Shown: positions 28,867 to 38,410 of the stretch, piece after piece
How positions within the stretch are numbered: the first letter of the stretch is position 1
How the letters are laid out: each line of letters begins with the position of its first letter
NCBI GenBank assembly: GCA_964344155.1
Contig: CAYFMG010000002.1
Span: 26,128-90,127 of the forward strand
Direction of reading: 5' to 3'
DNA: 64,000 bases
DNA from: UBA6164 sp964344155
Lineage (GTDB): Bacteria; Patescibacteriota; Gracilibacteria; BD1-5; UBA6164
Position numbers and translations under genes: made by a program
Notes under the pieces: generated by a model
The model's database searches: none
What the model saw: the letters and a program-made list of their open reading frames with translations, nothing else
Told to the model about the DNA's origin: nothing

Positions 28867-30009
28867 TTATTTTTTCTTTACTACTCTTTTTTTTGTTTTA
28901 GTTTTTGTAAATTTTCAAGTAATATGTTTTAATACTTCTCTTCTTGTTTTAACAACATCTTCTCATCAATCAACCTGTAACTCTCATTTTTCAGATAACA
29001 ATATTGCTATACTTCTTGTAGCTGGGAGTTTTGCTAGTATGATGTTTATTATAACCATAAGAGGTACAGCCAAAAGCATTCCAACTATTCACCATATACT
29101 TCCCCAAAATCATAAAGAAATGATTATAACTAAAGGACTTAGGTTTAGTTTGTTTCACATAAATTTTGGTTCTATTATATTTCACATCATTACCTGTATA
29201 GCAACAAGTCATGATGTCATAAAAACAAAAGTATAATAAGAATCGAATTGAACTAAAGAAAAAAGTGCAGGAAACATTACAGCTATTATAGAACCTATAC
29301 TAGGAATGAAGTTTAATATAAATACAAGTAATGCCCAGAAAACTGCAAAATCTAATCAAAATGAAACCATTATTATATAACTAGCAGATGCTGTAATCAA
29401 ACTTACAATACTCTTAATAACAAAGTATGATTTTATATCTCTTTTAATTTTCTCTATAGTTTCTATTATTTGCTTTTTATTTACATTGTCAGCTATCATT
29501 AACTGCAATTTTTCTTTAAAGTGTCTATACTCAAGTAATATAAAAAGAACATAAAACAATATAATTCAAGCACTAGAGAATATTGAAGTGAATCAACCTA
29601 CTACCATAGTAAAAACATATTGTAAATCCAGTTTTTCAAAAACCTGTGATATACTTGTTGGTTCTGGTACATTAAAATATGTAAATATTTGAGATATAAG
29701 TGCTGTAACTTTATTTTGATATTCTGGTAATAGTATAATTAAATCATCTATATTTGATCAAATCATTTTTCATATTCACCAAAATATAAAAATATAGGTT
29801 GCTAAAGATAATATAAATGATATAAATGCTGGAATTTTCCATGTTTTATAATAATTACTTAGACCTATAATAGCAAATGAAAAAAGTAGAGCTATTATAA
29901 AAGGAATTATCAAACTAGCTCAAATATACAATATAAAAAATATTATAAAAAGAACTATTATAACCATGGAAAAATTTAGTAGTGTATTACTAGTTTTTTT
30001 CTTAAACAT
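28867..30009 (-). CDS. AI-2E family transporter
   Basis: A protein of 380 residues with about eight membrane helices. The C-terminal half has the family motif FILNFIPSIGSIIAV (near 250) and IIEPKFMGNKLNLSPLVIIISL. Members export AI-2 or exchange Na+/H+; the substrate is unknown here. Basic cytoplasmic tail of about 30 residues. Confidence 0.9.
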
Positions 30010-30074
30010 AATTTATTTTATTAAAATTTAAGTGTAAATATTTTACTATTTTTATTAGTAAAGTAAAGTTTTTA

Positions 30075-30662
30075 TTATTTTTCTAATAACGCTTTTTTTA
30101 TACTTTTTTCCAATTCTTTAATTCATGTCTTTTTTATACTAGAAACAGATATTATTTCTTGCCCAAAAAATTCTTTTTTTGCATGAGCCTGACTTTTAGC
30201 TACTTCATTGTTTCATAGTTTATCAACTTTTGATAATATGATTGTCACAGGTAGTTCTAGATCCAATATATATTTGTACATATCTAAATCTACTTGCTGA
30301 GCTCAAAGTTTTGAGTCTATTAATATAACAACTTTTTTTATATACTCTGCTCTTTCTTCTAAATACCAACTAATAAGTCAGTCTAGTTGATCTTTTAAAT
30401 TTTTACCCAGCTTGGCAAATCAATATCATGGTAGGTCTGTTAAATAGTATTTATTCTCTACTAGAAATAAATTAGCTAATTTTGTTTTCCCTGGTTTAGA
30501 ACTTGTTTTGACTAAGTCTTTTTTCTCAAACAAAGCATTCATTATACTAGATTTCCCTACATTTGATCTACCAACAAATACTACTTCTTTTCTTTCATCT
30601 ATAAAGACCTCCGTAGATCATAGTCATACTGATTTATAAAATTTTACGTCTCTTAATTTCAT
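30075..30662 (-). CDS. engB: Ribosome biogenesis GTPase EngB/YsxC
   Basis: A protein of 195 residues, full length. G1 GRSNVGKSS, G2 TSSKPGKT, G3 DLPGYGFAK, G4 SKVDK, G5 VSSIKKTG. It acts in 50S subunit assembly. Confidence 0.93.
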
Positions 30663-30739
30663 TTTTTCTTGTTAATTAACTAAACTTATGCTATAATATA
30701 AGAAATAATTTAAAAATATAAAGTTTTAATTTAAAAAAC

Positions 30740-31912
30740 ATGGAAAATAAATTAAATGATACTATAAAAGGTAATGCAATTTCTGCTTATTTAATGATAT
30801 TTATATCATGGTTATTTTTATTCAACAAACAAAATCCTAATATAAATAATGACTTTGTAAAAAATCATACAAAATCAGCTTTTTTAGTACATATATGATT
30901 TTTAATAACTTATGTTATTTTAATTACAAATGATTTATTTGCTACTACTACTATTTTCTGAATGTGATTAAATGATATAATAGCTAATATTGTTTTTTTA
31001 CTATTACTGTCTGTACTTGTATATTGAATGTATAGAGCTAGAAATGGTTTAGAGTTTGAGTTATGAAAAACTATAAATATATCAAAAAAGCATTCTGTTT
31101 TGGATATTGATTGAGACTGACAAATAACTGAAAGAGAAAAATTCACTATACTTCTTTCATATATTCCTTTTATTGGTTTTCTAAATTTTGCTAAGTATAG
31201 ATCTAATGATACTATAAACAAATCTACTAGATTAAATATTGTTGTTAGTTTGATTATTTGTTTATTATACATTTTTGACTATACAAACTTAGTTAGTTTA
31301 TTTAGTTTAGCTTATACTATTTTTATTGCTTTTATTTGAGTTAATTTATTTACAAGAGATGAATTAGTACAGATAAATTTAAGTAAATATTTTTCTGCTT
31401 TTAATTTTTATGTTTTATTATCTACTTTTGTTAAGTATTTGATAAATTATATAAAAGGTGGAGATTTCCCTAGTTTTTGAGATGTTTTAAAATCAAATTT
31501 TGAGGCTCTTAATAAAAATAATTCAAAAGATGAAAAAGATCTTGTTTTAAAAAGAGATATAAAAATTCCAAGATTTTTAATATATATTCCTTTTATAAAT
31601 TTAATATTTTTATTTATTAGGAATACTAGATATAGTTTTCATATAATAAATGGTTTGATTATTACTTTGATTTTCTCTGTTGTTTTATGATTATCTTTTT
31701 TCACAAAAATAGATTATAGTATACTTATTCTTTTATTTTTCCCTATTTGTTTTTGAATATCATATAGTAGACATATACTTGCTTACAAGACTCCTTTTAT
31801 TTTTGATATTTATGTATTTATTTCTAGTTTATTTTCTTGGTTTAAGTTTGGTTCAAAAAAGATTAACCAAAAAAGAAAAGAGGTTAATGAAATTAATTTA
31901 AAAGTAAAATAG
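30740..31912 (+). CDS. Multispanning membrane protein with an EF-hand loop
   Basis: A protein of 390 residues with roughly ten hydrophobic helices in two halves. Between them near residue 115-130 lies SVLDIDGDGQITEREKF, a canonical EF-hand/dockerin calcium loop (D-x-D-G-D-G-x-I-x-x-x-E), with both glycines coded by TGA. The family is not recognised. It may be a calcium-responsive channel or transporter; only the loop is certain. Followed by a hairpin terminator at 31944-31973. Confidence 0.75.
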
Positions 31913-31943
31913 ATTTGTATTTTTATATATTTTGTATATATTT

Positions 31944-31973
31944 AAGTAGCTAAGAAATTAGCTACTTATTTTT
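31944..31973 (+). terminator. Intrinsic terminator
   Basis: AAGTAGCTAA-GAAA-TTAGCTACTT and T-rich tail. Confidence 0.88.
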
Positions 31974-31998
31974 TAAATGAGTATAAGGAGATAGTATT

Positions 31999-32070
31999 AT
32001 GCTCAGAAAACTAGTTTTCATTTTAGTTATATTAATTATATTTTTCTTGAAAATAGAAATTTGTTTTTAA
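31999..32070 (+). CDS. 23-residue hydrophobic peptide with strong Shine-Dalgarno
   Basis: ATG is preceded by AAGGAG at a spacing of 8, rare among native genes. The peptide starts MLRKLVFILVILIIFFLK and ends with Cys-Phe: one membrane helix with a positive N-terminus. A terminator follows 14 bp after TAA. The form resembles type I toxins or small regulatory membrane peptides. No antisense RNA promoter is obvious. Confidence 0.6.
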   Translation: MLRKLVFILVILIIFFLKIEICF

Positions 32071-32080
32071 TTATAACAAA

Positions 32081-32110
32081 CAAAAAAAGCCTCTCTACAG
32101 GCTTTTTTTG
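32081..32110 (+). terminator. Intrinsic terminator
   Basis: AAAAAAAGCCT/AGGCTTTTTTT stem, T7. Confidence 0.88.
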
Positions 32111-32119
32111 TTTCAAGAA

Positions 32120-32174
32120 ATAGTATTATCTCTTGCCCAAAATTATTAGTTTTCATTTTAGTATACTAATTATA
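32120..32174 (+). pseudogene. Decayed copy of the 23-residue peptide gene
   Basis: ATAGTATTAT and TTTTCATTTTAGT...TAATTATA repeat the start and body of 31991-32056, but the ATG and the Shine-Dalgarno are lost. It is a tandem duplication that degenerated. Confidence 0.55.
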
Positions 32175-32199
32175 CTCATAAACTATGAGAAATGCAAAT

Positions 32200-32667
32200 T
32201 TATTTTTTTATTTTACATACTTCGAGTGTTTTTAGTGTATCATATACGACATAAACAAGCAGGAATACGGATATAACTTTTAGTTCTAATCAGTAGTATG
32301 GTAGTACTGCTAGTATTGATGCTAGTCATAGGTATGATGCTAGTGTTATACTACAGGTAGGACATCCTGCTACTATGATTCAGAAAAATGATGCTACTCA
32401 TCATATTCACAGGTGTTTTTTATTTGGTTTAGAGAAGTATTTTATTTTGTATACTGTTGATCAGATAAATAATCAGAATAGTATTGTAATTATTATCTCT
32501 AGGCTTAGTTCAAATATATAATACCCGTATCACATATTACCTATTATTAGTTCTCTATCACTAAAATAGTTAAACAGGCTTCCTATCAGAATTATAGCAA
32601 TTATTGTTGATATAACAGGGGTTTTTGACGATAGTACTTTTTTCAAATTTTGTATTATTGTTTCCAC
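32200..32667 (-). CDS. Membrane protein with CPTC motif
   Basis: 155 residues with four helices. In the third, IIVAGCPTCSITLASYLG holds a CxxC-like pair at the membrane. The start is GTG 32667, 11 bp after the Fic gene stop, so probably cotranscribed. CxxC in small membrane proteins suggests thiol or metal chemistry; the family is not identified. Confidence 0.7.
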
Positions 32668-32678
32668 TTTGTTTATAG

Positions 32679-33599
32679 TTAGATTATATTATTATATATT
32701 TCATCTATTGTTTTTTTGTATTGATTTAACATAAATTTATAATATTTCTTTTTACTTCATGAATTACAAGATGAAATAGAGTTAGAATAAGATGTTTTAT
32801 TTTCTTTAAAAACTATTATTGGAAACATTCAGTTTTGTAATAATATTTTATTCATTAAAAATCTTCATGTTCTTCAGTTTCAATTTTCAAATGGATGAAT
32901 TTGTTCATATTTCAAATGAAAATCAAAGGCATTTTTAAGGGAAAAAATTTTTTTCTTATTTTTCTTATAAATAAAGATTAAAGAGTTTATTTCTTCTGAA
33001 ACTTTGTCAGGTTTTGTTGTTGTATTATTATTAACTATATTTTCAATTTTTTTAAATCATCTAGGATATTTATTTCCATTTTCTTGTAATAGGTTTTTTG
33101 TAAGTATATGGTATAATTTTTTTATATTGCTTTCATTGAATATAAACTTTGTATTTATAAAATTCCATGTTTGTACAGAATTTTTAACTTCTTTGATTTC
33201 ATTTTCTACTTTATATTTATATTTTTTATTTTTTATTATTTTTTCTACTTCTTCTCATGGGATTTTACTTCCTTCTATATTATTTGAATTATAAATAAAT
33301 TTTATAGGAAATTCTTCTTCATACCATTGTTTTACTTGTTTTCATTGGTTATATATTTTTATTTCTACTCATGGTAGTTTTATTAATTCTATATTATTTT
33401 TTAAAAATATAGACTTATAAACAATTTCTTTTAGAACTTCTTTGTTATATATCTCTTTTTCAAATTCTTTATATTTATCTAAACTAAAAAAATAGTTACA
33501 TTCTTTTTCTGTAATATTAATAAGATTTGTTTCATCAATTTGTTCTGAATGTATTTTTGTAAGAAACTTTTTTGCAAAAGATTTTTTAACTAAAAACAT
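32679..33599 (-). CDS. Fic domain protein (AMP transferase family)
   Basis: A protein of 306 residues. The catalytic motif HPFENGNGRTGR starts at His235; its three glycines are all TGA. IKFIYNSNNIEGS near residue 100 is the inhibitory-helix type motif ([ST]xxxE[GN]), so activity is probably autoinhibited. Fic enzymes AMPylate proteins. Promoter TTGACT/TAGTAT, 17-bp spacer (33657-33685). Candidate intracellular or host-directed effector; no signal peptide. Confidence 0.9.
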
Positions 33600-33656
33600 T
33601 CATGATTCCTTTTTCTCTATATACATTTTTTTATTTTTTATTTTCTAGGTACCCAT

Positions 33657-33685
33657 ATACTACCACTTTTACTATAAAAAGTCAA
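33657..33685 (-). promoter_or_regulatory. Promoter of fic
   Basis: Minus strand TTGACT (33680-33685), 17-bp spacer, TAGTAT (33657-33662). Confidence 0.55.
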
Positions 33686-33767
33686 ATTTATTATTTTTAT
33701 TTTTAGAAAAATGGGATTATATAAAGCTTAATCAAGGTAGACCTTTTTGTTATAGTTTTTACTATTT

Positions 33768-33798
33768 TATGCAACAAAAAAAAGAGCTAAAGCTCTAC
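33768..33798 (-). terminator. Terminator of the toxin gene, also one of two flanking repeats
   Basis: AGAGCT-AA-AGCTCT with T8 on the minus strand. TTATGCAACAAAAAAA before it recurs at 34468. Confidence 0.75.
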
Positions 33799-34137
33799 AA
33801 TTCTATAGATTTGATCATCCTCAAAGTCTTTTATAACTTTATAAAAATCATTTTCAAAATTATCAATAATATTTGATTTAAAAATATTTTTTCATAATTT
33901 TGTTTCTTTTTTTAGTATTGTAATAGGAAAATAATACTTCCCTACTTTTGTTAATGTAATAAGTCTTTTTTTCTTAGAATCTAGATAATCTTTGTATATA
34001 CAGAAACCTTTCCATTCTCATAGGTCTATATATGATATACCTTTTTTATATTTTGAGATTTCTTTAATTATTATTTCTTCTTCAATTTTTAATTTTTCTA
34101 ATTTCTTTTTAAAGGAATTTGTTATTATAATTTTCAC
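33787..34137 (-). CDS. Putative toxin of a Phd-type pair
   Basis: 116 residues, basic. Starts at GTG 34137, overlapping the antitoxin by 13 bp. The beta-rich core RLITLTKVGKYYFPITILKKE suggests a RelE/Txe-like or unrelated mRNA-acting fold; not secure. Assigned as toxin mainly from the overlap with a Phd/YefM-like gene. Confidence 0.6.
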
Positions 34138-34385
34138 TGTTTTTCTTTTTTAATAATAAGGTCATTGAATTTATCTAGGGATCATTTTTGTTCTAAAGTA
34201 TCCATTGATTCTATTATTCAATTATCTATTTCATTATCAAAATTATATTCTTGCCATAGTTCAAAAGGTATTACCACAAATTCTTTTTTACTTCTTCTTC
34301 AAATATATTCTATTTTTCTATCATATCTTATATTATCTAGTATTTCTCACATATTTTTTCTAAATGTTGTTGCTGAATATGTCAT
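34125..34385 (-). CDS. Phd/YefM-like antitoxin
   Basis: 86 residues. SATTFRKNMGEILDNI and EFVVIPFELW match the Phd/YefM DNA-binding fold. First gene of the pair. Upstream a repeated TAAGTAAATT and a palindrome are candidate operators. Confidence 0.75.
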
Positions 34386-34400
34386 TTTTATATTATTTTT

Positions 34401-34432
34401 TAAGTAAATTGAGTATTTTAAGTAAATTACTT
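34401..34432. promoter_or_regulatory. Operator candidates of the second toxin-antitoxin pair
   Basis: TAAGTAAATT at 34401 and 34419 (18 bp apart); the second forms AAGTAA-A-TTACTT. Confidence 0.55.
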
Positions 34433-34467
34433 AATTTGAATTATATACAAAATTTATAATAATTCAA

Positions 34468-34504
34468 ATTTATGCAACAAAAAAAGAGCTTTTAGCTCTT
34501 TTTT
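34468..34504 (-). terminator. Terminator of the giant coiled-coil gene
   Basis: GAGCT-TTT-AGCTC with A/T-runs; shares TTATGCAACAAAAAAA with 33768, so the toxin-antitoxin pair lies between two similar terminators. Confidence 0.8.
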
Positions 34505-37181
34505 ATTTTGCTTTTTTATCTAATTTTTGTAATCCACTTTCTATTTTATTTTTATATTCTTCTTCATTTCATATTTCAACTCTTGTATCCATAAATGTTC
34601 CAGAATTGTTTAATTCAATATAGTATTCTCTTTTAGTATTTCCTGAGAAGAAATCTTGTTTATCAACGTATCCTAATAATACATCTTCTTTTTTACCATC
34701 TTTTCCCCATGTTCATAGTACTTTTTGCCCTAATAGGTTAGGTTCTATTTTATCTAATTTATCAACTATTTTTTTATCTACTGATATATTATCTAATCCA
34801 TCAAAGTTTTCTACTACCTCTTCTGTTTCAGTAGCTATAGTAGGTTCTGATTCTGGACTAACTGTAAGTTCTACTACTTCAGGAGTTTCTACTTTTACTT
34901 CAGCTTCAACTTTTTTAGGATGTTCTTTATTATATTTTTCTATTAATTCAGCTTTTGCTGTATCAATTTGTTTATCTTTTGGAGCTTTATCAAATTTTTT
35001 AGAATAAGCAAAGTTAAATCCTGGTACATCTAATTCAACTACATGTTCTACGGTTTTATTACCTAAAAAATCTTCATGTTCATATGTTTCAACAATAACA
35101 TTTGCTTCAGTACCATCATTTAAAGTAACTCTACCTTTTATTTTATCACCATATACCGCATTATCAATTTTTTCTTCTACCTTATCAGCAAAAGTTTTTT
35201 CTTCAGCTTGTGTTGGAGCTGTATCAATAGGTGTTTCTTGTTGTTGAGTTTTAGGTTCTGAAGTAAAATCATAGACTACTTCATCTCAATCACTTTGTGT
35301 AACACTTTCAACACTATCTACTGCACTATTTATAGCACTTGTTAAATCTTCCACAACATCTTTAGCAGCTTCTTTAAGATCATTAAGAGTAGAAGTAGTT
35401 ATTTTATTTAATGAGTCATTTAAATCCATACCTAATCAGCTACTCATTCAAACAATTATACCTCCAATTTCTTTACTTATTGTATCTATTTCCTCCTGAG
35501 ATTTCCCTTTTAATAATCATTCATAATACTCTTGTAAATTAGTTTTAAAGTCTTCATATTTATCTCATTTTAAGAAAATTGCTTCTCAAGTTTCATTATC
35601 AGTAGCTGATTTTCTTATAAATTTCATTACAGATTCATAATCAGGATGATCCGTCTTTTTTAATACGTCTAATAATTTTGCCATTTTTTCAGAATCAAAT
35701 AGACCTTCTATTCTTTGTTTTTCCGCTTCTTCTGCTGCTTTTTTTTCTGCCTCTTTTACCTTTTTTATTTCTTGTATTTTATTATTTCATTTTGTAAATA
35801 TATCTTTGACTAATTGACTTATTCTATTAAACTTTTCTACTAATTTATTTCTCTCACCCATTACTATATTTAAAGTATCTCAATTAAGTAAATCTGAAAT
35901 AGATTCTAATCCTGATCTTATAGACGTATCTAAATTATTTAAAAGTTTATTAATATCTTTTTTAGTATCAGCAGAATCTATTTGTCTAGATATATTATTA
36001 ATATTTCCTTCTATACCTGATAATTCATTCATTTTTTTAGTAATAAGCTCTTTTGCTTCATTTTGTTCTATCTCATATATTTTTGTATTTATATCGTTAA
36101 CTAAAACTACAATTGGTCTTCTGACAGCATCTATTTTGTCAATTAATTTACTCATATCTCACTCTACAAGTAAATCTAATGCAAAATTATCTGATTCTAA
36201 TTGTGTATTTAATTTATCTAACTCCTCTATATATCATCTTAATTGTTCTTTTGTTACTCATACTTTACTTACTTCATCTGTTATTCTATCAACTTCAGGA
36301 TTAACTTCACTAATTGCTTCATCAACAGCTATTTCAACATCTTTTTGTTTTTGTTCTATCGCTTGTTTTTTTGAATTAATACTATTTTCTAAATCAGTTA
36401 TTTTGTCTTGTTCTAATCATTCTTCTTCTAATTTATCTAATTTTCCTTTTACATTACCTAGTTTTGTTAATACTTCTGAAACTTGATTTGCTTCTGTTAT
36501 TTCACTAATATCTATATTCTTAACTTCTGAAACTAGTTTTTCATATTGTTGATTAATTTCTGCTTCAATATTATCATTTAATATATTTTTATTAATTTTT
36601 CATAATCTATCTACTTCTTCTTCACCTTTATCCATAGCTATTCATCAAGACCATATAGCTTTTTCATCATCATTAATTGTAGAACCTTCATAAGTTAATC
36701 TTAATATATCTGCTTCTCCAGTAGCATCATATCTAATATCTATTTCTCAATCTTTAACATCTATACCATTAAATGCTTCATCTTTAAACTCCCTTTTATA
36801 AAGAAAAGAACTTGTATCTGTTAATTTTGCCTCAATAGCAGACCATTCTGGTAATTCTTTTTGTACACTTGCTTTAACAAGACCTTTAAATTTATTATAT
36901 TCATCTTCAGTCTTAGCAGAGAAACCTTGATTAAGCATATCATTAACCATTTCTTTTAATCCAATTTTTGTTTGTTCTTCAATTTCATCCATATTTTCAG
37001 CTATAATATTAGCCTCTTCTGAATCAAGTCCATCAGCAACAGCTTGTTTTAATGCTTTTAATTCAGATAAGGAATCATCTGTCTTACTAAAAGCTTCAGC
37101 AGTTAATTGTGTTTCAGCTGAAAAATCATTTTTAATGAATGATAAAAACATTTTTTTGTACATTTCTAGTGTTGTAAACAT
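34503..37181 (-). CDS. Very large cytoplasmic coiled-coil protein
   Basis: 892 residues in one frame. No signal peptide or membrane helix. Most of the length is charged helix with coiled-coil character (for example around 220-440). Between about 590 and 890 it alternates acidic linkers (EAEVKVETPEVVELTVSPES type) with two small beta domains of similar form (VTLNDGTEANVIVETYEHED and VLLGYVDKQDFFSGNTKREY). No known family. A structural or scaffold role is the simplest reading. Confidence 0.78.
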
Positions 37182-37268
37182 AGTATCTTATGTTAATAAA
37201 TAAGTATTAAATTTAAATTACATATTTATTTTACCATATTTTCCCTTTTTTTTGCAAATTTTAAACAC

Positions 37269-37316
37269 AAAAAAAATGACCACCGCTTTCGCGGTAGCCA
37301 TTTTTGTTAGGGTTTC
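37269..37316 (-). terminator. Terminator of the two-gene exported-protein operon
   Basis: ATGGCTACCGCG-AAA-GCGGTGGTCAT type GC-rich stem on the minus strand, followed by T7. Confidence 0.88.
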
Positions 37317-37321
37317 AGAAA

Positions 37322-37537
37322 TCACTTAGATGGATTCCACTCCAAAGGAGTGTTATCAATCCGGATTTCATCTTCCATTTGAACGCTCTGCTGAGCCTCG
37401 TAAGAAATTACGAGTCTCGGCCCATGTACAGTGTCACTCTGCTGAGAGGTAGCCTTTACAGTACTTGCATTATTCATACATGCACTCATAGACAAACCAA
37501 TAAGCAGAACTGAGATCAGTTTAACTACCCGTGACAT
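37322..37537 (-). CDS. Small lipoprotein, standard-code type
   Basis: 71 residues. Type II signal peptide with lipobox LSMSAC (Cys20). The mature part is about 50 residues, acidic. GGN glycines only; GC content well above the local average. Starts 9 bp after the upstream exported-protein gene; AAGG stands before ATG. Not recognised. Confidence 0.75.
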   Translation of the reverse strand: MSRVVKLISVLLIGLSMSACMNNASTVKATSQQSDTVHGPRLVISYEAQQSVQMEDEIRIDNTPLEWNPSK

Positions 37538-37546
37538 TGTTCAGCC

Positions 37547-38065
37547 TTAGCGCTGGTATGGAAGAACGTTACCAGTTACGGTAGTATCACCCATACGAGT
37601 TGGCTGTGTAGCCTTGTAGGAAACCTTCATCTTGTTACCATCAGCATAGAAGCCTCCGAAACGACTATTAACGTAAGCATGGACATCATCCATACTGACA
37701 CAGCTCCCTTTCAGATCAGCGATATCAGCCTTGTTGGCCGCAACCTGCACAGACTCAGCCTTCTGGGTAGCAAAATGCTGAGTAATGGCACCGTTCACAT
37801 TATTCATGTAAGAGTCGCTACCATTTCCCTTCGATGCACCAGCTGAAAACAGGTCTCCTGCATTTGCTCCCATTCCCTCTGCAATAGTAGTCAGAGTTTT
37901 GGTAGCAGTAATCAGTTTCATACCATTGTTATCGAACTGAGCAGATGAAGCAACCGTACGTTGTCCATACTCATCAACAGAGATACGATTCTCAGCCGAA
38001 GCCATACCAGAGAAAGCAACAGAAGTCGCAACAGCAATACTCATAATAGTCTTTTTCATGTTCAT
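37547..38065 (-). CDS. Exported protein, standard-code type
   Basis: 172 residues. Signal peptide MNMKKTIMSIAVATSVAFSG with ASA cleavage near residue 24. The mature protein has a helical region with Asn/Ala/Lys heptads (HFATQKAESVQVAANKADIA) and a C-terminal beta part. One Cys. GGN glycines, CGT/CGG arginines and about 45% GC mark it as foreign. AAAGGAG precedes ATG. Resembles host-associated surface proteins in style, no firm family. Confidence 0.75.
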   Translation of the reverse strand: MNMKKTIMSIAVATSVAFSGMASAENRISVDEYGQRTVASSAQFDNNGMKLITATKTLTTIAEGMGANAGDLFSAGASKGNGSDSYMNNVNGAITQHFATQKAESVQVAANKADIADLKGSCVSMDDVHAYVNSRFGGFYADGNKMKVSYKATQPTRMGDTTVTGNVLPYQR

Positions 38066-38182
38066 ACTCCTTTAGTTTTGTTGAACGTGTTTTAAATAAG
38101 AACTTAGCTAAGTTCAGTAACAAGATGGGACCAACCATCTCGGAACTGCGACACATTATGATGATTTTTATAAAAAAGTCAA
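38066..38182 (-). promoter_or_regulatory. Promoter and structured leader of the exported-protein operon
   Basis: Minus strand TTGACT (38177-38182), 16-bp spacer, CATAAT (38155-38160). The leader of about 85 nt holds the perfect palindrome GAACTTAGCTAAGTTC (38100-38115) and a GAGATGG/CCATCT stem. Confidence 0.7.
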
Positions 38183-38410
38183 GAGTTTTTTAGTAATTTA
38201 GTATATTGTGCTCATTAAAATACTAATCTTTTAGCTATTCTAAGCCACTAATCCAGTATTACAGGTATATTCTAGATTACTATACAGTATATAGTAGTTT
38301 TAAGTAGTATTGACTTTTTAATATATTATTGTATAATTTATTTATACAATAATGCTTTATTTTTTTTATTTTTCTATATAATAGACTTATTATTATTTAA
38401 CCAAAAAAAT
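38183..38410. other. Gap with promoter of the prepilin peptidase
   Basis: No ORF. TTGACT (38310-38315), 16-bp spacer, TATAAT (38332-38337). An inverted repeat ATTGTATA...TATACAAT (38328-38350) overlaps the -10 and may be an operator. Confidence 0.6.

Noticed and set aside
34468..34490. Start of another M-Q-Q-K type gene, as at recJ and pemK
   Set aside because: ATGCAACAAAAAAA here runs straight into a terminator hairpin, without an ORF.
1..38182. Single assembly chimera with a standard-code genome
   Set aside because: The standard-code genes occur in at least six separate places between native genes; one join cannot produce this. Repeated artefacts still need read-level exclusion.
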